A stretch of 64,000 bases of DNA from Neobacillus sp. Marseille-Q6967 (GTDB lineage: Bacteria; Bacillota; Bacilli; Bacillales; Cytobacillaceae), in assembly GCF_946151075.1 (NCBI RefSeq), contig NZ_OX267715.1, positions 2,023,881 to 2,087,880 on the forward strand, in the 5' to 3' direction. The first letter of the stretch is position 1. Each line of letters starts with the position of its first letter. The position numbers and the translations under genes are program-made. The notes under the pieces are model-generated. The model had not been told where the DNA came from. It saw only the letters and a program-made list of their open reading frames with translations, and did no database searches. Of this stretch, positions 27,540 through 37,077 are shown one piece after another.

Positions 27540-28809
27540 TTAAATGACCTCCCCTGACAACCACCTTACCGCTCTTTATAACTGTATCTGTGTGATTAAC
27601 ACCGTAAGAGTATTGAAGTTTCATATAATTCCCGACGTTAAAAATTGTCACATCTCCCTTTTTGCCGACTTCTAAACTGCCAATCTCGCTGCCGCGGTTA
27701 ATGGCATGGGCTGCATTGATTGTTGCGGCTGTAATTACCTCTGACGGTGTCATTCCCATCTTCAAGCAGCCAAGATTCATGATAAAAGGAAGTGACACGG
27801 TAGGAGACGATCCGGGGTTACAATCTGTTGACAACGCAACAGGCACACCAAGATCAATCATCTTTCGCGCGTTCGCAGAATCAGCCATTAGAAAGTACGC
27901 TGTCCCTGGAAGTAATACTCCAACAACACCTTTTTCGGCCATCATTTTCATGCCTTTTTCAGATGCCCGCAGTAAATGGTCCGCTGAGATTGCCCCTACC
28001 TCTGCAGCAAGCTCTGCTCCTTCATATGGTTCAATTTCATCAGCATGAATTTTCGGAGTTAGTCCATACCTCCGTCCGGCCTCCAGAATTTTTCGAGACT
28101 GTTCCGGCGTAAAAACACCGTGTTCACAAAAAACATCATTAAATTCAGCCAATCCCATTTCTGCTACCTTTGGAATCATTTCTTCAATCACAAGACGAAC
28201 AAACTCTTCCGGTGTTTCTTTATATTCTTTCGGTATAGCATGGGCACCCATGAATGTCGAAACTACATCGATAACATGCTTTTCATTCAACAGCTTCGCT
28301 ACCTCAAGCTGCTTTAATTCTGTTTCCCATTCCATTCCGTAGCCGCTTTTCGCCTCGACTGTTGTGACACCATGCCGTAAAAACTGATTTAAACGCTCAA
28401 ATCCTTCCTGAAAAAGCTCTTCATGCGAAGCCGCCTGTGTTCTTCTAGTCGTGGCATGAATTCCACCACCGGCATTCATAATTTCCATATAAGCAGCTCC
28501 TTGGAGCCGCATATTAAACTCATTTTCCCGGGAACCGGCAAAGACTAAATGTGTATGTGGATCAACGAGTCCCGGTGTTACAAGCTTGGCAGTTGCATCC
28601 ACAACCTCTGCCTCATCAAGACGGCCAGCATATTTTGATAAAAGCTCTGCATCCTTACCTACAGCACAAATTACTCCGTCTTCAATCCATACACTGCCAT
28701 TTTCAATAATCCCCAGCTCGGACATCTTTTCTTTTACAAGGGGAGCATCGGAACTCCCCTGTAAGGTAACGAGCTGAGCTGCATTTCTAATAAAAATTAC
28801 TTTACTCAT
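27511..28809 (-). CDS. hutI: Imidazolonepropionase
   Basis: HutI opens the imidazolone ring to formimidoylglutamate. The 432-residue amidohydrolase-fold protein has the metal motif DPHTHLVFAGSREN, a histidine-bearing GAHAIP, DVFCEHGVFT and STDCNPGSSP with the catalytic Asp. It follows hutU by 13 bases and overlaps hutG. The start follows AGAGGTGATG. Confidence 0.95.
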   Translation of the reverse strand: MSKVIFIRNAAQLVTLQGSSDAPLVKEKMSELGIIENGSVWIEDGVICAVGKDAELLSKYAGRLDEAEVVDATAKLVTPGLVDPHTHLVFAGSRENEFNMRLQGAAYMEIMNAGGGIHATTRRTQAASHEELFQEGFERLNQFLRHGVTTVEAKSGYGMEWETELKQLEVAKLLNEKHVIDVVSTFMGAHAIPKEYKETPEEFVRLVIEEMIPKVAEMGLAEFNDVFCEHGVFTPEQSRKILEAGRRYGLTPKIHADEIEPYEGAELAAEVGAISADHLLRASEKGMKMMAEKGVVGVLLPGTAYFLMADSANARKMIDLGVPVALSTDCNPGSSPTVSLPFIMNLGCLKMGMTPSEVITAATINAAHAINRGSEIGSLEVGKKGDVTIFNVGNYMKLQYSYGVNHTDTVIKSGKVVVRGGHLIEELSLSKN

Positions 28810-28822
28810 TTACATCACCTCT

Positions 28823-30487
28823 TTAGTCTTGTTGCAGCATCGGCATTTTGATGCCTTTCTCATTCGCTGTTTTAATCGCCAGTTCATAGCCGGCATCCGC
28901 ATGGCGGACAACGCCCATACCAGGGTCTGTCGTTAATACACGCTGTAAGCGTGCCTCTGCATCCTTTGTACCATCAGCCACAATAACCATCCCTGAATGC
29001 TGTGAATAACCCATACCAACTCCGCCGCCATGGTGCAGGGATACCCAGCTGGCTCCGCCGACGGCATTGATCATTGCGTTAAGAATCGGCCAGTCAGAAA
29101 CGGCATCACTTCCGTCTTTCATTGCTTCTGTTTCACGGTTAGGAGAGGCAACAGAACCAGCATCTAAATGATCACGTCCAATGACAATCGGTGCAGAAAC
29201 TTCACCGGAAGCCACCATATCATTGATGAGCTTACCGAACTTGGCACGGTCTCCGTAGCCCAGCCAGCAAATTCGGGCTGGAAGGCCTTGGAAGCTGATT
29301 TTCTCCTGCGCCATCTTGATCCATTTGCACAGGTGCTCATCATCCTTAAATTCACGAAGCAAGACTTCATCAATTTTTCGAATGTCCTCCGGATCACCTG
29401 ACAATGCTGCCCAGCGGAAAGGTCCTTTTCCTTCACAGAATAATGGACGGATATAGGCCGGTACAAAGCCTGGGAAATCAAATGCATTCTCGACACCTTC
29501 ATCCTTCGCTACCTGACGGATGTTGTTACCATAATCAAACGTAACTGCGCCTTTTTCCTGCATGGTCAGCATCGCTCTCACATGAATTGCCATGCTCTGC
29601 TTAGAAAGCTGTACATATTTTGCAGGATCAGACGAACGTAAAGCAGTAGCTTCATCCAAACTAAATCCTACTGGAACATAACCATTAAGCGGGTCATGGG
29701 CAGACGTTTGGTCTGTTAATACATCTGGGTTAAACCCTTTTTCAATCATTAATGGTAAAATTTCTGCTGCATTTCCGATTAATCCGATTGAAAGTGCTTT
29801 TCCTGCCACCTTAGATTCGTGAGCCATTTTTAAAGCCTCTTCTAAATCATGCGTTTTTACATCCAGGTAAGCGGTTTCAATCCGGCGATCTACTCTTGTT
29901 TCATCTACATCAATGGCAATACAAACTCCATCATTCATCGTAACCGCAAGCGGCTGTGCCCCGCCCATTCCACCAAGTCCTGCAGTCAATGTAATTGTAT
30001 GCCTTAATGTACCGTTATAATGCTGACGGGCAAGTTCTGCGAATGTCTCATAGGTCCCCTGAACAATTCCTTGGCTTCCGATATAAATCCAACTGCCTGC
30101 AGTCATTTGTCCGTACATCATGAGACCCTTTTTATCAAGTTCATGGAAATGTTCCCAAGTAGCCCATGCAGGGACCAAATTAGAATTAGCAAGCAATACC
30201 CTTGGTGCATCCTTGTGGGATTTCCATACTGCAACTGGTTTACCTGATTGAATTAATAATGTTTCATCATTTTCTAATTCAAGGAGAGTTTTTACAATGG
30301 CATCATAGGACTCCCAGTTTCGGGCCGCCTTTCCAATTCCTCCGTAAACGACTAATTCCTCTGGTCTTTCGGCAACCTCTTCATCAAGATTGTTCATTAA
30401 CATTCTAAGTGCAGCTTCTTGAATCCATCCCTTTGCATGTAATTCTGTTCCCCGATAATTTTTTACCACTCTTTGTTTGATCTCCAT
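28823..30487 (-). CDS. hutU: Urocanate hydratase
   Basis: HutU converts urocanate to imidazolonepropionate using tightly bound NAD. The 554-residue protein has [11 protein letters not shown] (dinucleotide-binding), the [12 protein letters not shown] segment, ICWLGYGDR and the near-C-terminal [23 protein letters not shown] motif, all hallmarks of urocanase. I prefer ATG 30487, seven bases after AGGGAG, to the overlapping GTG nine bases earlier. It is the first hut gene here; hutH is not in the window. Confidence 0.95.
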   Translation of the reverse strand: MEIKQRVVKNYRGTELHAKGWIQEAALRMLMNNLDEEVAERPEELVVYGGIGKAARNWESYDAIVKTLLELENDETLLIQSGKPVAVWKSHKDAPRVLLANSNLVPAWATWEHFHELDKKGLMMYGQMTAGSWIYIGSQGIVQGTYETFAELARQHYNGTLRHTITLTAGLGGMGGAQPLAVTMNDGVCIAIDVDETRVDRRIETAYLDVKTHDLEEALKMAHESKVAGKALSIGLIGNAAEILPLMIEKGFNPDVLTDQTSAHDPLNGYVPVGFSLDEATALRSSDPAKYVQLSKQSMAIHVRAMLTMQEKGAVTFDYGNNIRQVAKDEGVENAFDFPGFVPAYIRPLFCEGKGPFRWAALSGDPEDIRKIDEVLLREFKDDEHLCKWIKMAQEKISFQGLPARICWLGYGDRAKFGKLINDMVASGEVSAPIVIGRDHLDAGSVASPNRETEAMKDGSDAVSDWPILNAMINAVGGASWVSLHHGGGVGMGYSQHSGMVIVADGTKDAEARLQRVLTTDPGMGVVRHADAGYELAIKTANEKGIKMPMLQQD

Positions 30488-30655
30488 CTTGCTCACTCCC
30501 TAAGCTTTTTTAATCTACCTTCATTATAAAAATAAAATTTTCTGAAAAATACGGCATGATCATTGGAATTCCTACACTATTTATCTATAAAACTGCTATT
30601 TTTTTAGAATAGGGTGTATTTATTTTAGAAAAGTGCAATATTTTTACTCTATATC

Positions 30656-30690
30656 AAAAAACAAAAAGACTCAGCTATTAAACTGAGCCT
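30656..30690 (-). terminator. Terminator after the AraC-type regulator
   Basis: GGCTCAGTT and its near-complement AGCTGAGTC form a stem followed by TTTTTGTTTTTT on the minus strand. The regulator's own TGA stop lies inside the stem. It separates the regulator from the hut promoter region. Confidence 0.75.
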
Positions 30691-32176
30691 TTTCATCTTG
30701 AATTTTATTATCCCGAAATTGCCTTGGTGATAGACCAATGGATTGTTTAAAGAGTTTACTAAAATAATTAGAATTATGATAACCCACAAGAACGGCAATT
30801 TCTTTAATTGGTTTACTTGTTTCAATGAGCAGCCGTTTGGCTTCCTTCATTCTGATTCCTGTTAATACTTCCGTAAAGCTAGTGCCCGTTTTACTAGCAA
30901 GCAGATGACTAAAATAAGATGGATTTCTATAGACAAATTCCGCCACCTCTTCCAGACGTAAATCCGGATTAGAAAAATTCGATTCCATGTATGAAATCCC
31001 CCGCTCAATTGGATTCTGCATCGAATTTCTTTGGTAATTATCGGCAGCCAAAAAAAGTTTTTGAATGAACAAAATAATATTTTGAACGGAGCGGTAAAGG
31101 ACCGAGTCATACAAAATCGAATTAAAAATATAGCGGTATTCCTTTTCTGCTTCTTGTTGTTCATCTATATGATATGTCATCATAAATCTTCTAATCTGAG
31201 CAAGTATACTAGTTAAGCGAATTCTGACTAATCCAGGGTCAGGATAAGGTTCTTGCAGCTGAAGAAATTCATCGTATAACCATTTTTTTATTTTTTCGAT
31301 ATCAAGTTCCCTTAACATGTCGACCCACTCCCTTTGTTCCGGCGGGGTGAGAAAAGGATCCATATGTACCCAATCAAGAGAACTGTCCGCTTCAACAACC
31401 TGTCGATACCCTTTATAATAGGTAAACTCAAGCTTTTTACGAATCCCTATGTATTTTTGATTCAGTGTCATCTCAGATTCTGTTCCGTTATCCAAAATTA
31501 TCGCTAATGGGTGAGAAAACTCCTCTTCCCATTTTCTCATAGCTTTATGACACTGTTCCCGTATTGGAAAGGATGTGAGCTCAAAAAGGAGTATCACCAT
31601 ATCACTTAAAGGGAAGATCTGGTGCAAATGTTTAAACGGGTATTCTGTCAAAAAAGCATGCAGTTTTTCCATTGCAGTGGAGCTTTCAGGTTTGAATGCC
31701 GCGATATTGTAACTTATGGCTGTATCATGGTCTGATAGAAATAAACCTTTATACGAAACATCTTTTGATGCTTTAGGAATGTTTAAATTTCCCCTCTGTT
31801 TTAGATCAAGTTTTCGGGCAGCTTTTTGAAAGGCAGATTTTACTTTCATTGTGGAAAACGGCTTAATCATTAAATCCAACGCCTGCATATCGATGGCTAA
31901 CCGGGCTTTTTCAAACGTTGCCTCTGCACTCGTTAACAGCAATACCGGCTCATAAATTTGGATTAAATCCTGAAATTTAAATTCGTTTTCCGGTTTTACC
32001 ATATCGAGTTCTACTAAAATAATATCCGGACTTTCCTTCTCAAATAAAAGCATAAATTCTTGATCATCCGATGCCAGAATAATATTTTTGACGGGAATAG
32101 AGGATGACTTTAACAGCCATTTTAAGCCTTCACGTTCATTTAAATCACGATCTGCAATCAGCCATGTTCCTTCCAT
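30671..32176 (-). CDS. AraC-family transcription factor with degenerate receiver domain
   Basis: This 501-residue protein has an N-terminal receiver-like domain (about 1-125), a long middle region and a C-terminal AraC/XylS double helix-turn-helix (about 390-495; YNSNYFSKLFKQSIGLSPRQFR type). It resembles YesN-class regulators. The usual phospho-acceptor Asp is replaced by Glu56 in IILVELDM, and the acidic pocket reads ADRD rather than VDDE; the pocket Lys in MIKPF is kept. It lies directly upstream of hutU on the same strand and is a candidate hut regulator. No sensor kinase is adjacent. Confidence 0.82.
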   Translation of the reverse strand: MEGTWLIADRDLNEREGLKWLLKSSSIPVKNIILASDDQEFMLLFEKESPDIILVELDMVKPENEFKFQDLIQIYEPVLLLTSAEATFEKARLAIDMQALDLMIKPFSTMKVKSAFQKAARKLDLKQRGNLNIPKASKDVSYKGLFLSDHDTAISYNIAAFKPESSTAMEKLHAFLTEYPFKHLHQIFPLSDMVILLFELTSFPIREQCHKAMRKWEEEFSHPLAIILDNGTESEMTLNQKYIGIRKKLEFTYYKGYRQVVEADSSLDWVHMDPFLTPPEQREWVDMLRELDIEKIKKWLYDEFLQLQEPYPDPGLVRIRLTSILAQIRRFMMTYHIDEQQEAEKEYRYIFNSILYDSVLYRSVQNIILFIQKLFLAADNYQRNSMQNPIERGISYMESNFSNPDLRLEEVAEFVYRNPSYFSHLLASKTGTSFTEVLTGIRMKEAKRLLIETSKPIKEIAVLVGYHNSNYFSKLFKQSIGLSPRQFRDNKIQDEKAQFNS

Positions 32177-32348
32177 ACAACAACCCTCCCCTTTTTAAAA
32201 ATACAATCCATTTCTTTTAAATTATACCTTTTTCAACCTAGGAGAAACATCAAACATTTTACGAAATTATTCCCAAAGGATTTTTAGTAATACGAGGCAA
32301 GATGAGCATAATAAAATTTGTGACTAAATGAGAGGAGAGAATTTCAAG

Positions 32349-32759
32349 GTGAGATGGCATAAAAATCTTCTTAAAATTGTACAAGACCGCCAAGGAAAAA
32401 AACTGGCACTGGCAGTGGACACCTCTACAAAAGAAACGAAAGTTGATTTAATTGCTAATGTTGTAACATTCTTCAAAGAACTTAATCCGGAAACGACCCT
32501 GGTTCAAGCCGATTTTAAAATCAGGTCAACCAATCCTATAACGGAAACAACAGAGATAAAATATTTCACACACGGAAAAGCCTCCTATACCTTGGTGCTC
32601 GAATGGGCTGCAGAGGAGAAAATCGATTCCCTATTTTATATAACCGATTTAACCGGATTTTTACCGGATGAAATGGAAGTCACTCATGAGGTGTTTTGGC
32701 TGGTACCAACGGAATTTACTCCAAAAGCTCCGTTTGGAAAAGTCATGAAAATCGTGTAG
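32349..32759 (+). CDS. Hypothetical protein resembling the C-terminal VWA-like part of DUF2201 proteins
   Basis: The 136-residue product contains LALAVDTS, FYITDLTGFLPDE, VFWLVP and ends APFGKVMKIV. This order resembles the VWA-like C-terminal domain of DUF2201 proteins, but it lacks the usual DxSxS metal site and the N-terminal half. The GTG at 32349 follows AGGAG at good spacing; the ATG seven codons earlier lacks a ribosome site. It is monocistronic and on the opposite strand to its neighbours. Function unknown. Confidence 0.6.
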   Translation: MRWHKNLLKIVQDRQGKKLALAVDTSTKETKVDLIANVVTFFKELNPETTLVQADFKIRSTNPITETTEIKYFTHGKASYTLVLEWAAEEKIDSLFYITDLTGFLPDEMEVTHEVFWLVPTEFTPKAPFGKVMKIV

Positions 32760-32792
32760 AAATATTTTTAGTTTTTTTAGTCAATTTATCAT

Positions 32793-32815
32793 ACATGGTT
32801 TTACGAAAAACCATG
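32793..32815. repeat. Short hairpin after the VWA-like gene
   Basis: CATGGTTTT and AAAACCATG pair around a short loop, 34 bases past the plus-strand stop. No T-run follows, so termination is uncertain. Confidence 0.4.
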
Positions 32816-32835
32816 CTAAGTAAAATAATAGAGAA

Positions 32836-32869
32836 TTAAAACAAAGAGGTCTCAAAATCGAGGCCTCTT
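32836..32869 (-). terminator. Terminator after the 250-residue hypothetical gene
   Basis: AAGAGGTCTC and GAGGCCTCTT pair and are followed on the minus strand by TTGTTTTAATT. The hairpin overlaps the last bases of the gene's stop codon region. Confidence 0.65.
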
Positions 32870-33620
32870 AACTGCTTTTTGTAATTTTAGAAGGATTATT
32901 CACTTTATATAACACTGCAATATCCAGTGCATATTCGTCCGGAACATCTTTTCCTTTAGGCAGCTTTTTGGCCGCTGCTTTCCCATCAAATTCAAGCTGG
33001 TCCCCCGGGCTTAACTCGAACTTTTTCAGTGTTTTGCTGTGACTGCACCACGCAAACCCAAGTTCAATCGGCGGGTCCTGAACAATTTGAACATTTTCCA
33101 GTACAACTACTTCATCATTTTCTTCATTAAACGGGTTATAAGTTAAAGCAAACTGTTTCACTGTAGCTGTAAAATGCACCTTATCTGCAGGCAGCTCGAT
33201 TTTGGCCGGCTTTTCTTTTTTAGGCTTGGTTTCTTTCGGAGTTTTGGCTGCAGGTGATTTTTCCTGCTTATCCTTCGGCTCATTTGTTGGTTTTGGTTTC
33301 GAAGTTACAGCATCTTTCTCTTCCATTTGGATAAGGCTTTCTTTGCCAAAGCTTGACGACTGCATTTCCTTCAAATACGCGGGGTGAATACAACTCAGAT
33401 TACCATCATGAAACTCAATGACAAGTGTATTCATTTCATCAGACTTCCCATACGTCTCATAGCCTTTAATCGTAACCGTACGCTGATAATTTCGATCCTT
33501 AAATAAAAACTCCCGTTTCGCAGCCGGAAGCCCCCACTCCCTCAACTTCTCCCTAAAATGATCCTCATCCCGAAACGTCTCATACTCCCCTTTTGGAGGA
33601 AAATACACAGATAATTCCAT
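32868..33620 (-). CDS. Hypothetical protein with lysine/proline-rich linker
   Basis: I do not recognise this 250-residue protein. It has a small N-terminal folded region (about 1-95), a low-complexity K/P/E/T-rich linker (about 95-150, with repeated KPKKEKPAK-like text) and a C-terminal region (about 150-245) that looks like a beta-rich domain with LEFDGKAAAKKLPKGK. It is probably cytoplasmic, having no signal peptide or helix. The ATG at 33620 follows AAAGGA; an upstream ATG would read out of repeat copy E. Confidence 0.7.
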   Translation of the reverse strand: MELSVYFPPKGEYETFRDEDHFREKLREWGLPAAKREFLFKDRNYQRTVTIKGYETYGKSDEMNTLVIEFHDGNLSCIHPAYLKEMQSSSFGKESLIQMEEKDAVTSKPKPTNEPKDKQEKSPAAKTPKETKPKKEKPAKIELPADKVHFTATVKQFALTYNPFNEENDEVVVLENVQIVQDPPIELGFAWCSHSKTLKKFELSPGDQLEFDGKAAAKKLPKGKDVPDEYALDIAVLYKVNNPSKITKSS

Positions 33621-33652
33621 TAACACACATCCTTTCCGATGACACCTTTTAC

Positions 33653-33706
33653 GGTGACAGGCACCGCTCGTGGACACATTCCACCACAGGTGGACACATT
33701 TTTTTC
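33653..33706 (+). repeat. GGTGACAGGCACC family repeat, copy E
   Basis: The full head is followed by GCTCGTGGACACATTCCACC, ACA and GGTGGACACATTTTTTT. Here the hairpin has been partly replaced by a direct repeat of GTGGACACATT. It lies between the ugd 3' end and the next gene's start. Confidence 0.82.
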
Positions 33707-33835
33707 CAATTTCAGCTTTACTTTGATTATGTATTTGCTTTTTTTAGGATACTTTTTTTATTTTAGCAGATATGTTTGTTTGAGGGAAAAGTTTGGGGCC
33801 TGTCCTGAGGTGGTTTTATAGGACTGGCCCTGTTT

Positions 33836-35143
33836 TTATTGGATGATGATGGGTGGTTTTCCTACGGGGTAGTATTCGATGTTGCTGCAGGCTTTGATTT
33901 TGTTTTCGTCAAAGCAGTTTCTCCCATCGAAGATGATAAGCTGCTTCATCTTTGCTGCCAAGACTTCTAGATCCACTTGTTTTACATCTTTCCATTCTGT
34001 GACGATGAATATCGCATCTGCCCCGCTGACGGCTTCATCAATGGAAGTGGTGTATTTAACGCGGTCTCCAATTATTTTTCTAGCGTTTTCTATCGCTACA
34101 GGATCATAAGCAAACACTTCTGCGCCGAGTCCTGTTAATGCACTTGTAAGCGTAATCGATGGAGCTTCTCTCATATCATCCGTTTCGGGTTTGAAGGCAA
34201 GACCAAGCAACGCAATTCTTTTGCCCTGCAGTGAACCGAATCTCTTTAGAGCCTTCGTTACAAGCAGCTCCCGCTGAACATCGTTGACCCTAATGGTCTC
34301 CTTTAGCATGGCAAAGTTTACTCCATTTTGGCCTGCAGTATGAAGCAGTGCCTTTACATCTTTTGGAAAGCAGGAGCCGCCATAACCAATTCCGGCATTT
34401 AAAAATGCTTCTCCGATTCTCTTATCCTTCCCCATTCCTTTAGCCACATCTTCTACATCTGCACCTACTGCTTCACATAAATTCGCTATTTCATTAATAT
34501 AGCTAATTTTTGTAGCCAAAAACGCGTTGGATGCATATTTGATCATTTCTGCACTTTTGGTGCTGGTTAAAAGAACCGGTACATTTAATGGTCTGTACAT
34601 TTCCTTCATCTTTTCAGCTGCTGCTTTATCTTCTGAACCGATCACGATGCGGTCCGCAAACATGGTATCTTGAATGGCTGATCCCTGCCGTAAAAACTCA
34701 GGGTTCGAAACCATTTTTACCCGATACCCACAATGTGTCTCAATTATTTTTTTAATATAATCATTTGTGCCAACCGGAACGGTACTCTTTATTACCACGA
34801 TGGTACTTTCCTTCATATATTTAGAAATATCTTTTGCAGCCTGTTCAAGATACGATAAATCTGCAGCTCCATCTTCCCCTTGTGGTGTACCTACTGCGAT
34901 GATAATGATTTCTGCTTCCGCCAGTGCCTTTTGGTGAGATGTGGTAAAGTTTAGTTTTCCTGCAGACATATTGGAAACTAATAATTCCTCAAGTCCCGGT
35001 TCGTAAATAGGTGATCTTCCTTGATTCAATAGTTGAATCTTCTCTTCATTAATATCAATGCATATCACGTGGTGCCCGATTTCAGATAAACAAACACCCG
35101 TTGATAGACCAACATAACCTGTACCTAAAACTGCTATCTTCAT
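33836..35143 (-). CDS. ugd: UDP-glucose 6-dehydrogenase
   Basis: This enzyme oxidises UDP-glucose to UDP-glucuronate with two NAD. The 435-residue protein has the N-terminal Rossmann motif GTGYVGLSTG, VVIKSTVPVGT, the FLRQGSA substrate region and the catalytic-cysteine loop GYGGSCFPKD. ATG 35143 lies one base after the galU stop, and the substrate is made by GalU. Orthologues include TuaD (teichuronic acid) and YtcA (spore polysaccharide locus); the neighbours here favour a surface glycan. A GC-rich imperfect hairpin at 33797-33832 may terminate it. Confidence 0.94.
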   Translation of the reverse strand: MKIAVLGTGYVGLSTGVCLSEIGHHVICIDINEEKIQLLNQGRSPIYEPGLEELLVSNMSAGKLNFTTSHQKALAEAEIIIIAVGTPQGEDGAADLSYLEQAAKDISKYMKESTIVVIKSTVPVGTNDYIKKIIETHCGYRVKMVSNPEFLRQGSAIQDTMFADRIVIGSEDKAAAEKMKEMYRPLNVPVLLTSTKSAEMIKYASNAFLATKISYINEIANLCEAVGADVEDVAKGMGKDKRIGEAFLNAGIGYGGSCFPKDVKALLHTAGQNGVNFAMLKETIRVNDVQRELLVTKALKRFGSLQGKRIALLGLAFKPETDDMREAPSITLTSALTGLGAEVFAYDPVAIENARKIIGDRVKYTTSIDEAVSGADAIFIVTEWKDVKQVDLEVLAAKMKQLIIFDGRNCFDENKIKACSNIEYYPVGKPPIIIQ

Positions 35144-35144
35144 A

Positions 35145-36050
35145 TCAATCAATCTCTCTTTTATTCATTGGAAAATTTACTTCCTCATGCACTTCACGAA
35201 GATAATCGATCACTGATTCTCTAATATCCTCCCTGTTTAAGGCAAAGTCTATGGTTGCCTTAATAAAACCAATTTTATCCCCAATATCATAGCGGCGGCC
35301 CTCAAAGTGATAGGCTAAAACAGCCTGGTGTTTATTCAGTTCATTGATGGCATCTGTCAACTGTAATTCATCCCCTTGTCCAACGGGAATCGTTTCTAAA
35401 ATATCAAATATTTCCGGGTTTAAAATATAGCGCCCCATGATTGCATACCTTGAAGGTGCCTCTTCTTTCTTTGGCTTTTCTACCAATGAATGAATATGAA
35501 AAAGATCCGTTTCAATCATGGCGCCTTTCGGTTTAATGATTCCATACTTGCTGACGTCCTGTTCCGGTACTTTTTGAACTGCCACCACTGAGCTGTTGTA
35601 ATATTCATAAACATCGATAATTTGTTTTAAGCAGGGTGTCTCCGACATGACAATGTCATCGCCTAGCAGGACGGCAAATGGCTCATTTCCGATTACACTC
35701 TTCGCACAGTGAATTGCATGTCCCAAACCTTTCGGCTCTTTTTGCCGGACATACACAATGTTGACCAGATTAGAGATTTTTTGAACTTCCTCTAACATGT
35801 CATGTTTATTTTTTCGTAAAAGAGTATCCTCCAGCTCGTAGGATTTATCGAAGTGGTCTTCAATGGATCGTTTTCCTCTGCCAATAATAATGATGAGTTC
35901 TTCAATCCCGGAAGCTACCGCTTCTTCGACAATATATTGAATTGTTGGTTTATCCACTATCGGTAGCATCTCTTTTGGTTGTGCTTTTGTAGCTGGCAAA
36001 AATCTTGTTCCGAGGCCAGCTGCTGGAATAATGGCCTTGCGGATTTTCAT
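35145..36050 (-). CDS. galU: UTP-glucose-1-phosphate uridylyltransferase
   Basis: GalU makes UDP-glucose from UTP and glucose-1-phosphate. The 301-residue nucleotidyltransferase has the signature [45 protein letters not shown] and VEKPK. The ATG at 36050 follows AAAGGAGG. It is the first gene of galU-ugd. A shortened MITE copy sits just upstream, between it and the HipA-like kinase gene. Confidence 0.95.
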   Translation of the reverse strand: MKIRKAIIPAAGLGTRFLPATKAQPKEMLPIVDKPTIQYIVEEAVASGIEELIIIIGRGKRSIEDHFDKSYELEDTLLRKNKHDMLEEVQKISNLVNIVYVRQKEPKGLGHAIHCAKSVIGNEPFAVLLGDDIVMSETPCLKQIIDVYEYYNSSVVAVQKVPEQDVSKYGIIKPKGAMIETDLFHIHSLVEKPKKEEAPSRYAIMGRYILNPEIFDILETIPVGQGDELQLTDAINELNKHQAVLAYHFEGRRYDIGDKIGFIKATIDFALNREDIRESVIDYLREVHEEVNFPMNKREID

Positions 36051-36154
36051 ATGCTGCCTCCTTTCCATTCCTTCTTAATCCTTTATATGCGCATGGACAT
36101 CCTCCGGTCACGTTAGTAACCTAGTAAAATAAGATATTCTCTATTTTTTCGCTA

Positions 36155-36259
36155 GGCGCTGCTAAATTTGCTGGTTGATTTCCGCTCCAGGCACTTCGCT
36201 TTCCGCGGGCGTTCCGCTCCAATCAACCGTTCATTATTACCAATCAGCTTTAACAAGCC
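36155..36259. mobile_element. MITE-like element, copy 2 (internally deleted)
   Basis: This 105-bp copy keeps the ends (GGCGCTGCTAAATTTG... and ...CTTTAACAAGCC) and the block CACTTCGCTTTCCGCGGGCG but lacks most of the GC-rich core. Flanks TTTCGCTA and TTTCATTA match at six of eight positions, in keeping with a decayed 8-bp target duplication. It lies in the galU promoter region. Confidence 0.72.
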
Positions 36260-36269
36260 TTTCATTAAA

Positions 36270-36302
36270 TTGAAAACTCTCTTACCAATTAGGCAAGGGA
36301 GT
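36270..36302 (-). terminator. Terminator overlapping the HipA-like gene end
   Basis: ACTCCCTTGCC and GGTAAGAGAGT pair with one mismatch and one wobble around TAATT, followed by TTTTC on the minus strand. The stem includes the last three codons and stop of the gene. The T-run is short. Confidence 0.5.
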
Positions 36303-37077
36303 TTGGGTTGGATGTAAATAATGGCCAGTAAACTCTTTTTAAAAACCGTTCCATCATCTTTGGAAGATTCCTTTTACGTCGGGTGTGTAACGTCGTGACA
36401 ATGGCTTTTCTCTCCTCTGCAGATATATTCCAATCGTCGGGGATCAGTGCTACAATTTCTTCTACTAAATGGATAGGAAGGGTTTGAATGATTTCTAATT
36501 GATCAGAAAAATCACTTTCATTTGGAATAAAGTTTGCCATTAATTGGTGTGTGGCACTTTTAATAAGAGATATTGGCAAATATTCGAGATCAGAAGCTTT
36601 CCAATCATAACTATTAAAAATTTCAGCGTGGTCGATTACCCATAAATGGTAAGAATCATTGGTATCATTACACAAAATGATATTCTTCCGGGTTCTGTCG
36701 CGATTACATACCCAATAATCGAATAGAATAATAGCCGCAAATGTCTGATAATTGCTGATTCTTGGCAAGGATGTTACTTGATGACCGTCAAAACAATCCG
36801 GGACGTATACACTTGCAAATTGAGTTTGAGTATTTGATAGTTGGGACAGTTCAGGGAACTGGGAAGAAAATTCATGAGGGATTTCTACTAGTCTGGCAAA
36901 AGGGATGGGGAGCTGGAGGTAGCGTGCAAGACAATAGCCAACCCATTCATTCGCTAATGCCTTTTCAAATCCTGGCTGATAATATTTTACGACATAGTCC
37001 CGGCCATCATTAAATGTAATTAAATGAGCATTTGATTTTCCTTCCAGTGTTTTTTTATACGCAATAGGTTGAATCAT
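36289..37077 (-). CDS. HipA-like kinase-fold protein
   Basis: The 262-residue protein resembles the HipA-like (HipA_2) family. DYVVKYY carries a probable ATP lysine near residue 32, NRDRTRKNIIL resembles the catalytic loop and VIDHAEIF the metal-binding segment. It lacks the HipB partner and the full HipA length (about 440), so it is not a typical toxin. It overlaps the glycosyltransferase stop codon, implying a joint role. Start could also be the GTG one codon upstream. Target is unknown. Confidence 0.75.
   Translation of the reverse strand: MIQPIAYKKTLEGKSNAHLITFNDGRDYVVKYYQPGFEKALANEWVGYCLARYLQLPIPFARLVEIPHEFSSQFPELSQLSNTQTQFASVYVPDCFDGHQVTSLPRISNYQTFAAIILFDYWVCNRDRTRKNIILCNDTNDSYHLWVIDHAEIFNSYDWKASDLEYLPISLIKSATHQLMANFIPNESDFSDQLEIIQTLPIHLVEEIVALIPDDWNISAEERKAIVTTLHTRRKRNLPKMMERFLKRVYWPLFTSNPNSLA

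Noticed and set aside
33621..33677. N-terminal extension of the 250-residue hypothetical protein
   Set aside because: The added codons read out of repeat copy E (STSGACH-type text also arises from copy A at 10 kb), and AAAGGA precedes the ATG at 33620.
36289..37077. HipA-like gene as a toxin-antitoxin system
   Set aside because: There is no HipB-like helix-turn-helix gene next to it, the length is short, and it overlaps a glycosyltransferase gene.
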